Shown: piece after piece, positions 55,521-63,873 of the stretch
Layout: each line of letters starts with the position of its first letter
How positions within the stretch are numbered: position 1 is the first letter of the stretch
Assembly: GCF_003075435.1 (NCBI RefSeq)
Contig: NZ_QCZJ01000003.1
Span: 282,059 to 346,058, forward strand
Length of the DNA: 64,000 nt
Direction of reading: 5' to 3'
From: Terrimonas sp.
Lineage (GTDB): Bacteria > Bacteroidota > Bacteroidia > Chitinophagales > Chitinophagaceae
Notes under the pieces: model-generated
Seen by the model: the letters and a program-made list of their open reading frames with translations, nothing else
The model's database searches: none
What the model was told of the DNA's origin: nothing
Made by a program: the position numbers and the translations under genes

Positions 55521-57077
55521 ATGAACAGGAATGAAATGCTCAGCAGGCTGGATACAGAGAGGGAATGGGATATTATTATTATTGGCGGCGGAGCAACAGG
55601 TTTAGGGGCAGCGGTAGATGCTGCTTCGCGGGGATATAAAACATTATTACTAGAAAGATTTGATTTTGCCAAAGGCACTTCAAGCCGTGCTACCAAACTT
55701 GTTCATGGCGGCGTCCGCTACCTGGCCCAGGGAAATATAAAGTTGGTAATGGAAGCTTTGCGCGAAAGAGGATATCTTTTAAAGAACGCGCCCCACCTCA
55801 CCAATAGCCAGCCCTTTGTTTTACCAGCCTATAGCTGGAAAGAAAAATGGTTTTATACCATAGGCCTGAAAATATACGACTTCATGTCGGGCAAACTTAG
55901 TATCGGCAAAACACGCCTGCTTTCTTCCAAAACAACTAAAAAGTATTTGCCGGCAGTTGAGCAAAAAAAGCTCAGCGGCGGTATTTTATATTATGACGGG
56001 CAGTTTGATGATGCAAGACTTGCGGTAAACCTTGCACAAACTGCTGTTGAAAATGGCGGCACTGTATTAAACTACATGGAAGTAATTGATTTTGTGAAAG
56101 AAAAAGACAAGATAAAAGGAGTTGTTGCGGAGGACATTACTAACGGAAAAGAGTACACGATATATGGCAAGGCAGTAATAAATGCCACCGGTGTTTTTAC
56201 TGATGATATTCTGCAGATGGATGATGATCAACTGGAAGATATTGTTTCGCCTTCGCAGGGCATACATTTTGTAGTAGATAAAAAATTTTTCCCCGGTGAT
56301 CATGCCATGATGATACCCAAAACAGATGATGGGCGGGTTCTGTTTGCAGTGCCCTGGCATAGCAAAGTAATTATAGGCACAACAGATACCCCTATTAAAG
56401 AGCCGGTGTTTGAACCCACGGCTCTTGATGAAGAGATCGCCTTTATTTTTCGCAATGTAAACCGCTATTTAACATCCGGCATTACAAAGCAGGATATTAA
56501 AACAGTTTTTGCAGGCTTGCGTCCTTTGGTAAAAGCACCGGGACAAAAGAATACAGCCTTAATGCCAAGAGATCATACCATTATTGTATCAAAGAGCAAC
56601 CTTGTAACAATAACAGGTGGCAAATGGACTACATATAGAAAAATGGGTAAGGATGCGATTGATAATGCCGTTTTTGCCTCGAAGCAGGAACGCCGCCAGT
56701 GTAAAACACAAAGCTTACGCATTCATGGATGGAGCGAGAAAAAAAACGGTAGTGAAGTACTGGATTGTTATGGAGCTGACGCAGCAGCGATTCAACAGTT
56801 AATGAATGATGATCCTGTATTAAGGGAAAAACTTCATCCGGATTTTGAATATACGAAAGCCCAGGTGATATGGGCAATACAAAATGAAATGGCTATAACC
56901 ATTGAAGATGTGTTGGCAAGAAGGATACGCCTGCTTTTTTTAGATGCACGTGCGGCCTTAGAAGCAGCTCCAACAGTTGCATCAATAATGTCAGCCGAAT
57001 TAAAAAAAGATGAGACCTGGGTGAAAGATGAATTAGATCATTTCTTTGCATTGGCACAGCGTTATATGATACACTGA
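55521..57077 (+). CDS. glpD: FAD-dependent glycerol-3-phosphate dehydrogenase
   Basis: The 518-residue product has the dinucleotide fold IIIGGGATGLGAAVDAASRGYKTLLLERFDFAKGTSSRATKLVHGGVRYLAQGN at the N-terminus, typical of GlpD, then the substrate cap, and the C-terminal LVTITGGKWTTYRKMGKDAID and helical domain (VIWAIQNEMAITIEDVLARRIRLLFLDARAA). It oxidises glycerol 3-phosphate to DHAP and passes electrons to quinone at the inner membrane. It follows glpK by 60 bp, and the two complete the glycerol pathway. Confidence 0.95.
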   Translation: MNRNEMLSRLDTEREWDIIIIGGGATGLGAAVDAASRGYKTLLLERFDFAKGTSSRATKLVHGGVRYLAQGNIKLVMEALRERGYLLKNAPHLTNSQPFVLPAYSWKEKWFYTIGLKIYDFMSGKLSIGKTRLLSSKTTKKYLPAVEQKKLSGGILYYDGQFDDARLAVNLAQTAVENGGTVLNYMEVIDFVKEKDKIKGVVAEDITNGKEYTIYGKAVINATGVFTDDILQMDDDQLEDIVSPSQGIHFVVDKKFFPGDHAMMIPKTDDGRVLFAVPWHSKVIIGTTDTPIKEPVFEPTALDEEIAFIFRNVNRYLTSGITKQDIKTVFAGLRPLVKAPGQKNTALMPRDHTIIVSKSNLVTITGGKWTTYRKMGKDAIDNAVFASKQERRQCKTQSLRIHGWSEKKNGSEVLDCYGADAAAIQQLMNDDPVLREKLHPDFEYTKAQVIWAIQNEMAITIEDVLARRIRLLFLDARAALEAAPTVASIMSAELKKDETWVKDELDHFFALAQRYMIH

Positions 57078-57086
57078 TCTCATGTA

Positions 57087-58388
57087 TCAATAATGCGCAA
57101 AATCCGCTTCGTAGTTCCCTCTTATTCTTTCCATAGGCGGATTGAAATAACCGAATTTTACTTTTGGAAATTCTTCACGAATTAATTCCATTAATTGTTT
57201 TACGCCCATGCATTCGCCGGTTTCATAAGCACCAATTTTGCCCATATACCAATCAGGGTCAATATTGAAATTGCGCCATTGTATCATGGTAAGATCCGTA
57301 TCAATGATCAGCTTACGTAATGCTTCATATTCTTCCTCACTATCCGTCATACCCGGAAAAACAAAATAATTGATAGAAGCCCAGCCACCGTAACTGCGCA
57401 TTACCTTCAGGCTTTCAACAATATCTTCAAAGCTGTAATTATTCGGCCGGTAATAGGCTTCATAAATATGTTTGCGTGCAGCATTTGTACTAACTCTTAT
57501 GCTATTTAACCCCGCTTCACACAACGCCTTTACCGCCGCAGGCTTTGAGCCATTGGTATTAATATTAATACTGCCGTTTAATGTATGTTTTCGTATTTCT
57601 TTTATTGCTTTGCTTATGGTTTCCCACATCAGTAGAGGTTCGCCTTCGCAACCCTGCCCAAAACTGATAAGCGGGTAGGGTGCAGATTGTAAATGCGGAA
57701 CAGTAAATTCAACAATCTCTTCGGCGGTAGGCTTAAACGTCAGCCTGTCCTGTGTGGAGGGAATGCTTTCTTCCTGCGGCTGAAAGGATATGCAACCAAT
57801 GCAATTGGCATTACATGCCGGAGAGGATGGAACAGGGCATTCCCATCTGCCCATAAAATAATTTCTTGCAGCCGGGCAGTGATAAGTGTTACAACAGTTA
57901 TCTGCCAGGTGCCTTACCAGCCTGTTATGTGGAAAAGCTTTCAGTAATGTATCAACTCCATGTTCAATAACGGTACTATCGTAGCCGCTGCATTCCTGCC
58001 TGATGTCCTGCTCAATGCGAACAGCAGGTACATAAAATTTATTGTCATACCAGGCAGTAGCAGTATAACAAAATAAAGGAAGCACAGGCGCATCGGGCCC
58101 GGTTTCATAAGCCGCAAGGTATAAGCCTGTATGCGCAGGCGGAATAAATGAAGCTACCGCCCATCCTTTGTCGCATAGCCGCATTTCACCCGTTGATACA
58201 TCTATACCAATTCCCCGCCTTCCCGGAAGCTCGTATAGAGATCCGCCATCGGGTAGCTCAATCCAGTCTTCCACCGGCACAGGTATGGCATCCCAGCCGG
58301 TTCTGCCCACTGCATACAGTGATGTGTCTTCAAATATTTCTCCCTTTCCGTTGGAGTAGAGTATATATGGCGATTCAATTAAAGGCAT
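57087..58388 (-). CDS. Radical SAM protein with extra cysteines, downstream of ftsY
   Basis: The 433-residue product has the radical SAM cluster motif C192-NAN-C196-IG-C199 and a barrel (ISFGQGCEGEPLLMWETISKAIKEIR, INTNGSKPAAVKALCEAGLNSIRVSTNA, SINYFVFPGMTDSEEEYEAL). Before the motif lies a cysteine-rich stretch (C165, C166, C171, C184) that may hold a second cluster, and a 160-residue N-terminal domain I do not recognise. It is 9 bp after ftsY in the same operon. The substrate is unknown; the barrel resembles the activase/maturase type more than methylthiotransferases. Confidence 0.75.
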   Translation of the reverse strand: MPLIESPYILYSNGKGEIFEDTSLYAVGRTGWDAIPVPVEDWIELPDGGSLYELPGRRGIGIDVSTGEMRLCDKGWAVASFIPPAHTGLYLAAYETGPDAPVLPLFCYTATAWYDNKFYVPAVRIEQDIRQECSGYDSTVIEHGVDTLLKAFPHNRLVRHLADNCCNTYHCPAARNYFMGRWECPVPSSPACNANCIGCISFQPQEESIPSTQDRLTFKPTAEEIVEFTVPHLQSAPYPLISFGQGCEGEPLLMWETISKAIKEIRKHTLNGSININTNGSKPAAVKALCEAGLNSIRVSTNAARKHIYEAYYRPNNYSFEDIVESLKVMRSYGGWASINYFVFPGMTDSEEEYEALRKLIIDTDLTMIQWRNFNIDPDWYMGKIGAYETGECMGVKQLMELIREEFPKVKFGYFNPPMERIRGNYEADFAHY

Positions 58389-58397
58389 TTGATTGTA

Positions 58398-59375
58398 TTA
58401 TTCGTTCGCTGCAGATTTTTCCAGGTTAAAGAGGCTGTCTACAAATTCATGCTTATTAAATACCAGCAGGTCTTCCATCTTTTCTCCCACACCAATAAAC
58501 TTGACCGGTATTTTAAACTGGTGTGCAATCGATAATACAACACCGCCTTTAGCCGTACCATCAAGCTTGGTAATGGTTAATGCAGTTACTTCTGTTGCCG
58601 CTGTAAAATGTTTTGCCTGTTCCAGTGCATTTTGACCTGTTGATCCATCCAGTACCAGCATTACCTCATGCGGGGCATCAGGTATTACTTTCTGCACCAC
58701 TCTTTTTATTTTACTCAGTTCTTCCATCAGGTGCGCTTTATTGTGCAGGCGGCCTGCCGTATCAATCAATATTACATCCGCATCTTTTGCAACGCCACTG
58801 TTTACGGTATCAAATGCCACAGAAGCAGGGTCACTGCCCATTTCTTTTTTTACAATAGGTACGCCAACTCTTTCACTCCATATTGTTAACTGGTCAACCG
58901 CCGCGGCCCTAAAGGTATCTGCAGCACCCAGCAAAACAGACTTACCTGCTTTTTTAAAATTATATGCCAGTTTACCGATAGTAGTTGTTTTGCCAACACC
59001 ATTTACGCCAACCACCATTATTACATAAGGTTTTGCAGGCATCGGCGATTGAAAATCATATGCCGCTTCTTCCGGCACATCAACCAGCACAGAAGATATT
59101 TCTTCCTGCAGTATACCATTCAGTTCAGAAGTATTCAGGTATTTATCTTTTGATACTCTTTCTTCAATTTTCTCAATAATTTTTACCGTTGTAGCAATGC
59201 CTACGTCGGCGCTTACCAACGCGTCCTCAAGATTATCCAGCACTTCTTCATCAACAGTGCTTTTACCTGCAATTGCTTTTGTAATTTTAGAAAGAAAACC
59301 TGTTTTGGTTTTTTGCAGTCCCTGGTCAAGGCTTTCTTTTTCTTTCTTCCCAAATAGTTTTCCGAAAAATCCCAT
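58398..59375 (-). CDS. ftsY: Signal recognition particle receptor FtsY
   Basis: The 325-residue product has a short N domain (residues about 20-95) and the NG GTPase: G1 VVGVNGVGKTTTIGKLAYNFK, the insertion-box DTFRAAAVDQL, G3 VILIDTAGRLHNKAHLMEELSK, TITKLDGTAKGG and the closing FIGVGEKMEDLLVFNKHEFV. The acidic A domain of E. coli FtsY is absent, as is usual in this phylum. It docks SRP-bound ribosomes at the inner membrane. It lies 9 bp after the GNAT gene and 9 bp before the radical SAM gene. Confidence 0.95.
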   Translation of the reverse strand: MGFFGKLFGKKEKESLDQGLQKTKTGFLSKITKAIAGKSTVDEEVLDNLEDALVSADVGIATTVKIIEKIEERVSKDKYLNTSELNGILQEEISSVLVDVPEEAAYDFQSPMPAKPYVIMVVGVNGVGKTTTIGKLAYNFKKAGKSVLLGAADTFRAAAVDQLTIWSERVGVPIVKKEMGSDPASVAFDTVNSGVAKDADVILIDTAGRLHNKAHLMEELSKIKRVVQKVIPDAPHEVMLVLDGSTGQNALEQAKHFTAATEVTALTITKLDGTAKGGVVLSIAHQFKIPVKFIGVGEKMEDLLVFNKHEFVDSLFNLEKSAANE

Positions 59376-59384
59376 AAAAATATT

Positions 59385-59915
59385 TTAATAATAAAGATTC
59401 AGGCGCATCAGGAAATCTTCCTGCGCTATATCTTTTGTATAATTAAAAGTAGTTGTTTCATATATTACAAAACCGGCTTTCTGGTAAAACTGTATAGCCT
59501 TGTTATTGTGTTGCCATACCTGCAGCCATATCATATCATACTTATCTCCCGATGCTATTTCTATGCACCGGTCCATCATCAGCTTACCCACTTTCAACCC
59601 CTGGTATTCTTTCAGCACATAAATCCGTTCAATCTCTATACCATTTATATGTTCAAGTCCTTTCGCTTTTCTATCGCTGCGCAATTTGGTGAAAGCCGCC
59701 GGTATATTTTCTATAAACCCGATATAAAAACAGGCATCAGGCTTATTCATTTCCTTCTCAATTACTTCCAGTGTGAATTTTTTTTCCATGTAAGCCTGCA
59801 GCGCTTCGTTATGTGTTACTTCAGAATATGTTTCTACAAAGGTTCTTCTTCCCAGGTCAACTATAATATCATAGTCTTCCGGGGTAGCTTTTCTTATGTA
59901 AATACGGTTATCCAT
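59385..59915 (-). CDS. GNAT family N-acetyltransferase
   Basis: The 176-residue product has the acetyl-CoA site in IERIYVLKEYQGLKVGKLMMDRCIEIA (Q-x-x-x-x-G-K pattern) and the following WLQVWQHNNKAIQFYQKAGFVIYETTTF. The size and motif order fit the small-molecule or spermidine-acetyltransferase-like group. It starts the GNAT-ftsY-radical SAM operon. The acceptor is unknown. Confidence 0.85.
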   Translation of the reverse strand: MDNRIYIRKATPEDYDIIVDLGRRTFVETYSEVTHNEALQAYMEKKFTLEVIEKEMNKPDACFYIGFIENIPAAFTKLRSDRKAKGLEHINGIEIERIYVLKEYQGLKVGKLMMDRCIEIASGDKYDMIWLQVWQHNNKAIQFYQKAGFVIYETTTFNYTKDIAQEDFLMRLNLYY

Positions 59916-59922
59916 AAATTTC

Positions 59923-59930
59923 CAAAAATA
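59923..59930 (-). promoter_or_regulatory. -7 box of the GNAT-ftsY operon
   Basis: On the minus strand TATTTTTG lies 7 nt before the ATG. It directly follows the terminator hairpin of the ribosomal protein cluster, whose T-run it overlaps. No clear -33 box. Confidence 0.5.
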
Positions 59931-59932
59931 AC

Positions 59933-59965
59933 AAAAGCCGTCGCGAGAAAATCGTGACAGCTTTT
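59933..59965 (-). terminator. Terminator of the rpmB-rpmG-DUF4295 cluster
   Basis: Outer AAAAGC/GCTTTT, then GTC/GAC and CGA/TCG stems separated by single mismatches or a G-U, with a GAAAA loop. On the minus strand it is followed by a T-rich tract. Confidence 0.7.
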
Positions 59966-59986
59966 AATGCCTTAGCTTAAAATAAT

Positions 59987-60160
59987 TTATTTCTGAGCGA
60001 GAAAATCTTTCACCTTGTCTTTGTGCACAATAGCCTCTTTAAAGGTATATGCTCCTGTTTTAGGGCTACGTACGGCACGGATCACTTTAGTCCAGTTCTT
60101 ACTTTCCGCTGCTGCTTTTGCGTCTTTTACTTTCGCGTTCTTAGAAGCTGCTTTTGCCAT
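59987..60160 (-). CDS. DUF4295 small basic protein of the ribosomal cluster
   Basis: From the ATG at 60160 the product has 57 residues, rich in Lys and Ala, with the conserved NWTKVIRAVRSPKTGAYTFKEAIVHKDKVKDFL core of DUF4295. It always follows rpmB and rpmG in Bacteroidota and its size and charge suggest a ribosome component; that role is an inference from context here. The longer frame to 60202 is an artefact of a heptamer repeat that happens to be open. Confidence 0.85.
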   Translation of the reverse strand: MAKAASKNAKVKDAKAAAESKNWTKVIRAVRSPKTGAYTFKEAIVHKDKVKDFLAQK

Positions 60161-60167
60161 GATATAT

Positions 60168-60244
60168 AATTTGAAATTTGAAATTTGAAATTTGAAATTC
60201 ATGAGTCATTTTCAAATTGACCCATTTTCAAATTTTCAAATTGA
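60168..60244. repeat. Inverted heptamer repeats between rpmG and DUF4295
   Basis: Four perfect copies of AATTTGA (60168-60195) are followed, after about 13 bp, by an inverted tract made of TTTTCAAATT-type units (60209-60242). The two arms can pair to form a long AT-rich hairpin inside the operon. Confidence 0.85.
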
Positions 60245-60427
60245 TTATTTAATTTCTTTGTGAACAGTAACCTTTTTCAGGATGGGGTTGTATTTTTTCA
60301 ACTCCAAACGTTCAGGTGTGTTTTTTTTATTCTTTGTAGAGATATAACGGCTTGTTCCAGGTTGTCCGCTGGTTTTGTGCTCCGTACATTCAAGAATCAC
60401 CTGTACCCTGTTTCCTTTCTTCGCCAT
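60245..60427 (-). CDS. rpmG: Ribosomal protein L33
   Basis: The 60-residue product matches bL33 ([21 protein letters not shown] ... [22 protein letters not shown]). It lacks the two CxxC pairs, so it is the zinc-independent form; one isolated Cys remains at residue 14. It is 24 bp after rpmB. Confidence 0.95.
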   Translation of the reverse strand: MAKKGNRVQVILECTEHKTSGQPGTSRYISTKNKKNTPERLELKKYNPILKKVTVHKEIK

Positions 60428-60451
60428 GGTGAATAATTTTTTAAATTGTTA

Positions 60452-60688
60452 TCAGATTTTTTCTCCCTGAGCTCTTAATTCTTTTACCACACTATACAGC
60501 CCTTTCTTATTAATAGTGCGTAATCCTTCTGTAGATACTTTAAGTGTGATCCACTTGTCTTCTTCAGCCAGGAAAAAACGCTTGGTTTGCAGGTTAGGTA
60601 AAAACCTGCGCTTTGTCTTTATATTTGAATGTGATACGTAGTTTCCTGTGATGGGAACTTTACCTGTAATCTGACATACTCTGGCCAT
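60452..60688 (-). CDS. rpmB: Ribosomal protein L28
   Basis: The 78-residue product matches bL28: [39 protein letters not shown] and [18 protein letters not shown]. It is first in the rpmB-rpmG-DUF4295 cluster. A near-consensus -7 box (GAACTTTG on the minus strand) lies about 22 nt upstream. Confidence 0.96.
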   Translation of the reverse strand: MARVCQITGKVPITGNYVSHSNIKTKRRFLPNLQTKRFFLAEEDKWITLKVSTEGLRTINKKGLYSVVKELRAQGEKI

Positions 60689-60844
60689 AATCCGTTTTTT
60701 TGGGACGGCAAAGTTCAGGAAAATATCCCTAATATCAAAAAGATTTTATCTTTTTTCACCGGTTCTACCATAAAAATACTCCTTACAGCGTTTATATGGT
60801 GTAATAATTGCATTAAAGCCTTACTCAAAAGAACCAATATCCAG

Positions 60845-61861
60845 ATGAAAACAAAGATCCTGATCCTGTTTCTGGCATTTTTGTGCCTAAAAAGCACAGT
60901 TAAGGCGCAATGCCCGACCTCTCAAACCATTTTTCCCACAGATTCAATTATTATTTGTGCAGATACCACTTTTATATTGAATGTATCAGCCCCCGCCGGC
61001 TCCACTTATGACTGGTCTACCCTGGAATCAGGCAACAGTATTAAGATAGATAGGGGTGGAGCATATTCGATTACCGTAACCGCCCCGGGATGCACTCCTG
61101 TTAAAGATACTGTATTTATTATATTCAACTCCCTGATACTCATTCCTGAAATAAGGAATGAACTGCTTTGCCTTAAGGTGCCGGCAACACCATTAAGGGC
61201 AGTTGGTGAAGACCTTAAGTGGTATACTTCACCTGCTGATATTGCATTTTCCAACAGCGCCCCCACACCCTCCACCGCAGATACCGGGTATACCTATTAT
61301 TATGTATCCCAAACTATTTTAGGGTGCGAAAGCCCAAGGGCTAAAGTAACGGTAGAAGTAATTGAAAAACCTGATTTTGAGCTGGGAGACGACATTGTAA
61401 TTCCCTGTGGTGCCCCGGGAGTGGTGCTGCAAACCGTAGAACAAAAATATACCACATATACCTGGCAGGATGGAACCAAGAATATTGATTTTTTGGCTAC
61501 CGAAGCCGGTACATACACACTTACAGGCAGCAATATATGCGGAACACATACCGATAATGTGCGCACTGTAGTTTGTAATACCCGCTGCCTCAACTTTCCC
61601 AACGCGTTTACACCTAATGGAGACGGGAAGAACGAACTTTTCCGGCCTGGTTCTTTTTGCCCCATGAGCAAATATGTTTTAACCATATATGACCGTTTCG
61701 GCAAAACCGTATTTCACTCTACCAACCCCACCGAGGGCTGGGACGGCAGAATAAACGGTAAAAAAGCCGATATGGGTACCTATATTTATTACTGCATCTA
61801 CAACGACTTTATGTTGAAGATGGACCTGATGCTTAAAGGCACAGTAACGCTGATAAAGTAG
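60845..61861 (+). CDS. Secreted protein with T9SS type-B sorting domain
   Basis: The 338-residue product has a signal peptide (ends near VKAQ), two Ig-like domains (about residues 25-105 and 110-245), and a C-terminal gliding-motility-associated CHU_C domain of about 90 residues: CLNFPNAFTPNGDGKNELFRP ... YVLTIYDRFGKTVFHSTNPTEGWDGRINGKKADMGTYIYYCIYN. This is the type-B T9SS signal, different from the type-A tail of the giant protein at 1434. It is probably a surface adhesin or matrix protein. It is divergent from rpmB. Confidence 0.9.
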   Translation: MKTKILILFLAFLCLKSTVKAQCPTSQTIFPTDSIIICADTTFILNVSAPAGSTYDWSTLESGNSIKIDRGGAYSITVTAPGCTPVKDTVFIIFNSLILIPEIRNELLCLKVPATPLRAVGEDLKWYTSPADIAFSNSAPTPSTADTGYTYYYVSQTILGCESPRAKVTVEVIEKPDFELGDDIVIPCGAPGVVLQTVEQKYTTYTWQDGTKNIDFLATEAGTYTLTGSNICGTHTDNVRTVVCNTRCLNFPNAFTPNGDGKNELFRPGSFCPMSKYVLTIYDRFGKTVFHSTNPTEGWDGRINGKKADMGTYIYYCIYNDFMLKMDLMLKGTVTLIK

Positions 61862-61895
61862 GTGGCTGTCAGTTATCAGTCGTAAGCTTTCAGAA
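61862..61895 (+). repeat. 7-bp-period repeat immediately after the T9SS type-B gene
   Basis: GTGGCTGTCAGTTATCAG and then TCGTAAGCTTTCAG follow the stop codon; a degenerate member of the family seen after lolA, guaB and glnS. Confidence 0.55.
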
Positions 61896-62106
61896 ATACT
61901 TGTAATGCCCTGGTTTGAGCAGCTGACTTTTCACCTCTTACGTTTCACTATTTACCATTGCCCGTTGCCTGTCTGCGGTGAAAAAGCTGAAAAAATTTAT
62001 CAATCAGCAGTCGTATTGCTAAACCCTTGCTCCGATTTCCATCGTTACAATCCTTGTCGTATCTTTAGCCACTTTTATATTTTGCTTAATTAAAGGATTT
62101 GCACAA

Positions 62107-63771
62107 ATGACCGAAGAAAAAGGCTTGAATTTTATTGAAGAAATTGTTGAAGAAGATCTTAAAGAAAAAAAATACCTGCAGATCATAACCCGTTTTCCGC
62201 CGGAACCTAATGGCTATTTACATATTGGTCATGCCAGCAGTATCTGCCTCAATTTTGGGCTAACCCAAAAATACGGCGGCTATACCAACCTTCGCTTTGA
62301 TGACACCAACCCCGTAACCGAAGAAACGGAATATGTGGAAAGTATCAAGAACGATGTAAAATGGCTGGGCTTTGAATGGGGTAATGAATTATATGCCTCA
62401 GACTATTTTGATACCTTGTATGAATACGCCATCAAGCTGATAAAAAAAGGATTGGCTTATGTTGATGACAGTACTTCTGAAGAAATAGCCGCATTAAAAG
62501 GTACGCCTACCGAGCCGGGCAAAAACAGCCCTTACAGAAACAGAAGCGTTGAAGAAAATCTTGATCTTTTTGAGCGCATGAAAAATGGTGAATTTGCTGA
62601 TGGCAGTAAAACACTCCGCGCAAAAATTGATATGGCGCATACTAATATGCTGATGCGCGACCCGGTATTGTATCGCATCAAGCATGCACATCACCACCGC
62701 ACCGGAGATAAATGGTGCATATACCCGATGTATGATTTTGCACACGGTCAAAGCGATAGTATTGAAACGGTAACGCACTCCATCTGCACATTAGAGTTTG
62801 TGCCTCACCGTGAGTTATATGACTGGCTGATTGAAAAGCTGGAAATCTATCCCTCCAAACAATATGAATTTGCACGCCGCAATCTTACCTATACCATTAC
62901 CAGTAAGCGTAAACTACTACAACTGGTAAATGATAAATATGTTGACGGCTGGGATGATCCACGTATGACAACCATCAGCGGTTTGCGCAGGAGAGGTTTT
63001 ACACCTGAAAGCATACGGGATTTTTGTGACAGGATAGGTGTAGCCAAAAGAGAAAACATTGTTGACATCGGTTTGCTGGAACATTGCCTTAGAGAGCACC
63101 TGAATAAGGTTGCTTTACGCCGCATGGTGGTATTGGACCCGGTAAAACTGGTGATAACCAATTATCCTGCCGGGCAAACAGAAGAAGTATACAGCGAGAA
63201 TAATCCTGAAGCAGAAAATAATGGCGGCACAAGGGCTATTCCGTTCAGTAATGAACTGTGGATAGAAAGGGAAGATTTTATGGAAGTGCCTGCAAAAAAA
63301 TGGTTCAGGCTTGCGCCGGGAGCAATGGTGCGTTTAAAAAGCGCTTATATTATTAAATGCGAAGATTTCGCGAAAGACGAAAACGGTAATATTACTGAAA
63401 TTATGTGTACCTATATACCGGAAAGTAAAAGCGGCAATGATACTTCCGGCATTCATGTAAAAGGAACTATTCACTGGGTGAGTATACGTCATGCTGCAAA
63501 AGCTGAAGTACGTTTGTATGATCGCTTATTTAAAGTAGAAAATCCGGCGGCAGAGGAAGATGACTTTTTAAGCTATATTAATCCGAACTCGTTGAAGGTA
63601 ATAAAAACAGCGTATATAGAGCCATCATTAAAAACCGCGCAGCCAGGTGCGCAATTCCAGTTTATCCGCAAAGGATATTTCACGCTGGACAAGTATTCTA
63701 CTCCTGAAAATCTGGTATTCAACCGTTCTGTTACGTTGAAGGATACATGGGCTAAGGAGAGTAAGAAATAG
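62107..63771 (+). CDS. glnS: Glutaminyl-tRNA synthetase
   Basis: The 554-residue product is a class I synthetase with [22 protein letters not shown] (HIGH motif about residue 37), the GlnRS/GluRS signature [50 protein letters not shown], the KMSKS-equivalent ITSKRKL, and the C-terminal anticodon-binding beta-barrels. It charges tRNA-Gln directly. A TATCTTTA box lies 39 nt upstream of the ATG. A heptad repeat follows its stop. Confidence 0.96.
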   Translation: MTEEKGLNFIEEIVEEDLKEKKYLQIITRFPPEPNGYLHIGHASSICLNFGLTQKYGGYTNLRFDDTNPVTEETEYVESIKNDVKWLGFEWGNELYASDYFDTLYEYAIKLIKKGLAYVDDSTSEEIAALKGTPTEPGKNSPYRNRSVEENLDLFERMKNGEFADGSKTLRAKIDMAHTNMLMRDPVLYRIKHAHHHRTGDKWCIYPMYDFAHGQSDSIETVTHSICTLEFVPHRELYDWLIEKLEIYPSKQYEFARRNLTYTITSKRKLLQLVNDKYVDGWDDPRMTTISGLRRRGFTPESIRDFCDRIGVAKRENIVDIGLLEHCLREHLNKVALRRMVVLDPVKLVITNYPAGQTEEVYSENNPEAENNGGTRAIPFSNELWIEREDFMEVPAKKWFRLAPGAMVRLKSAYIIKCEDFAKDENGNITEIMCTYIPESKSGNDTSGIHVKGTIHWVSIRHAAKAEVRLYDRLFKVENPAAEEDDFLSYINPNSLKVIKTAYIEPSLKTAQPGAQFQFIRKGYFTLDKYSTPENLVFNRSVTLKDTWAKESKK

Positions 63772-63812
63772 CTGATAGCTATCAGCTATCAGCCGTCAGC
63801 TTTGGGCTTTGC
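63772..63812 (+). repeat. 7-bp-period repeat immediately after glnS
   Basis: CTGATAGCTATCAGCTATCA and then GCCGTCAGCTTTGGGCTTTG follow the stop codon; the clearest member of the family with lolA. Confidence 0.75.
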
Positions 63813-63873
63813 GTATCAGGCATCCTGCCTGGTGGAACAACGTAGGCTTCAATTTTTTTAACGTTCGCAATAA

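Noticed and set aside
60161..60202. N-terminal extension MNFKFQISNFKLYI of the DUF4295 protein
   Set aside because: It is encoded by the AATTTGA heptamer tract; the family starts at MAKAASKN.
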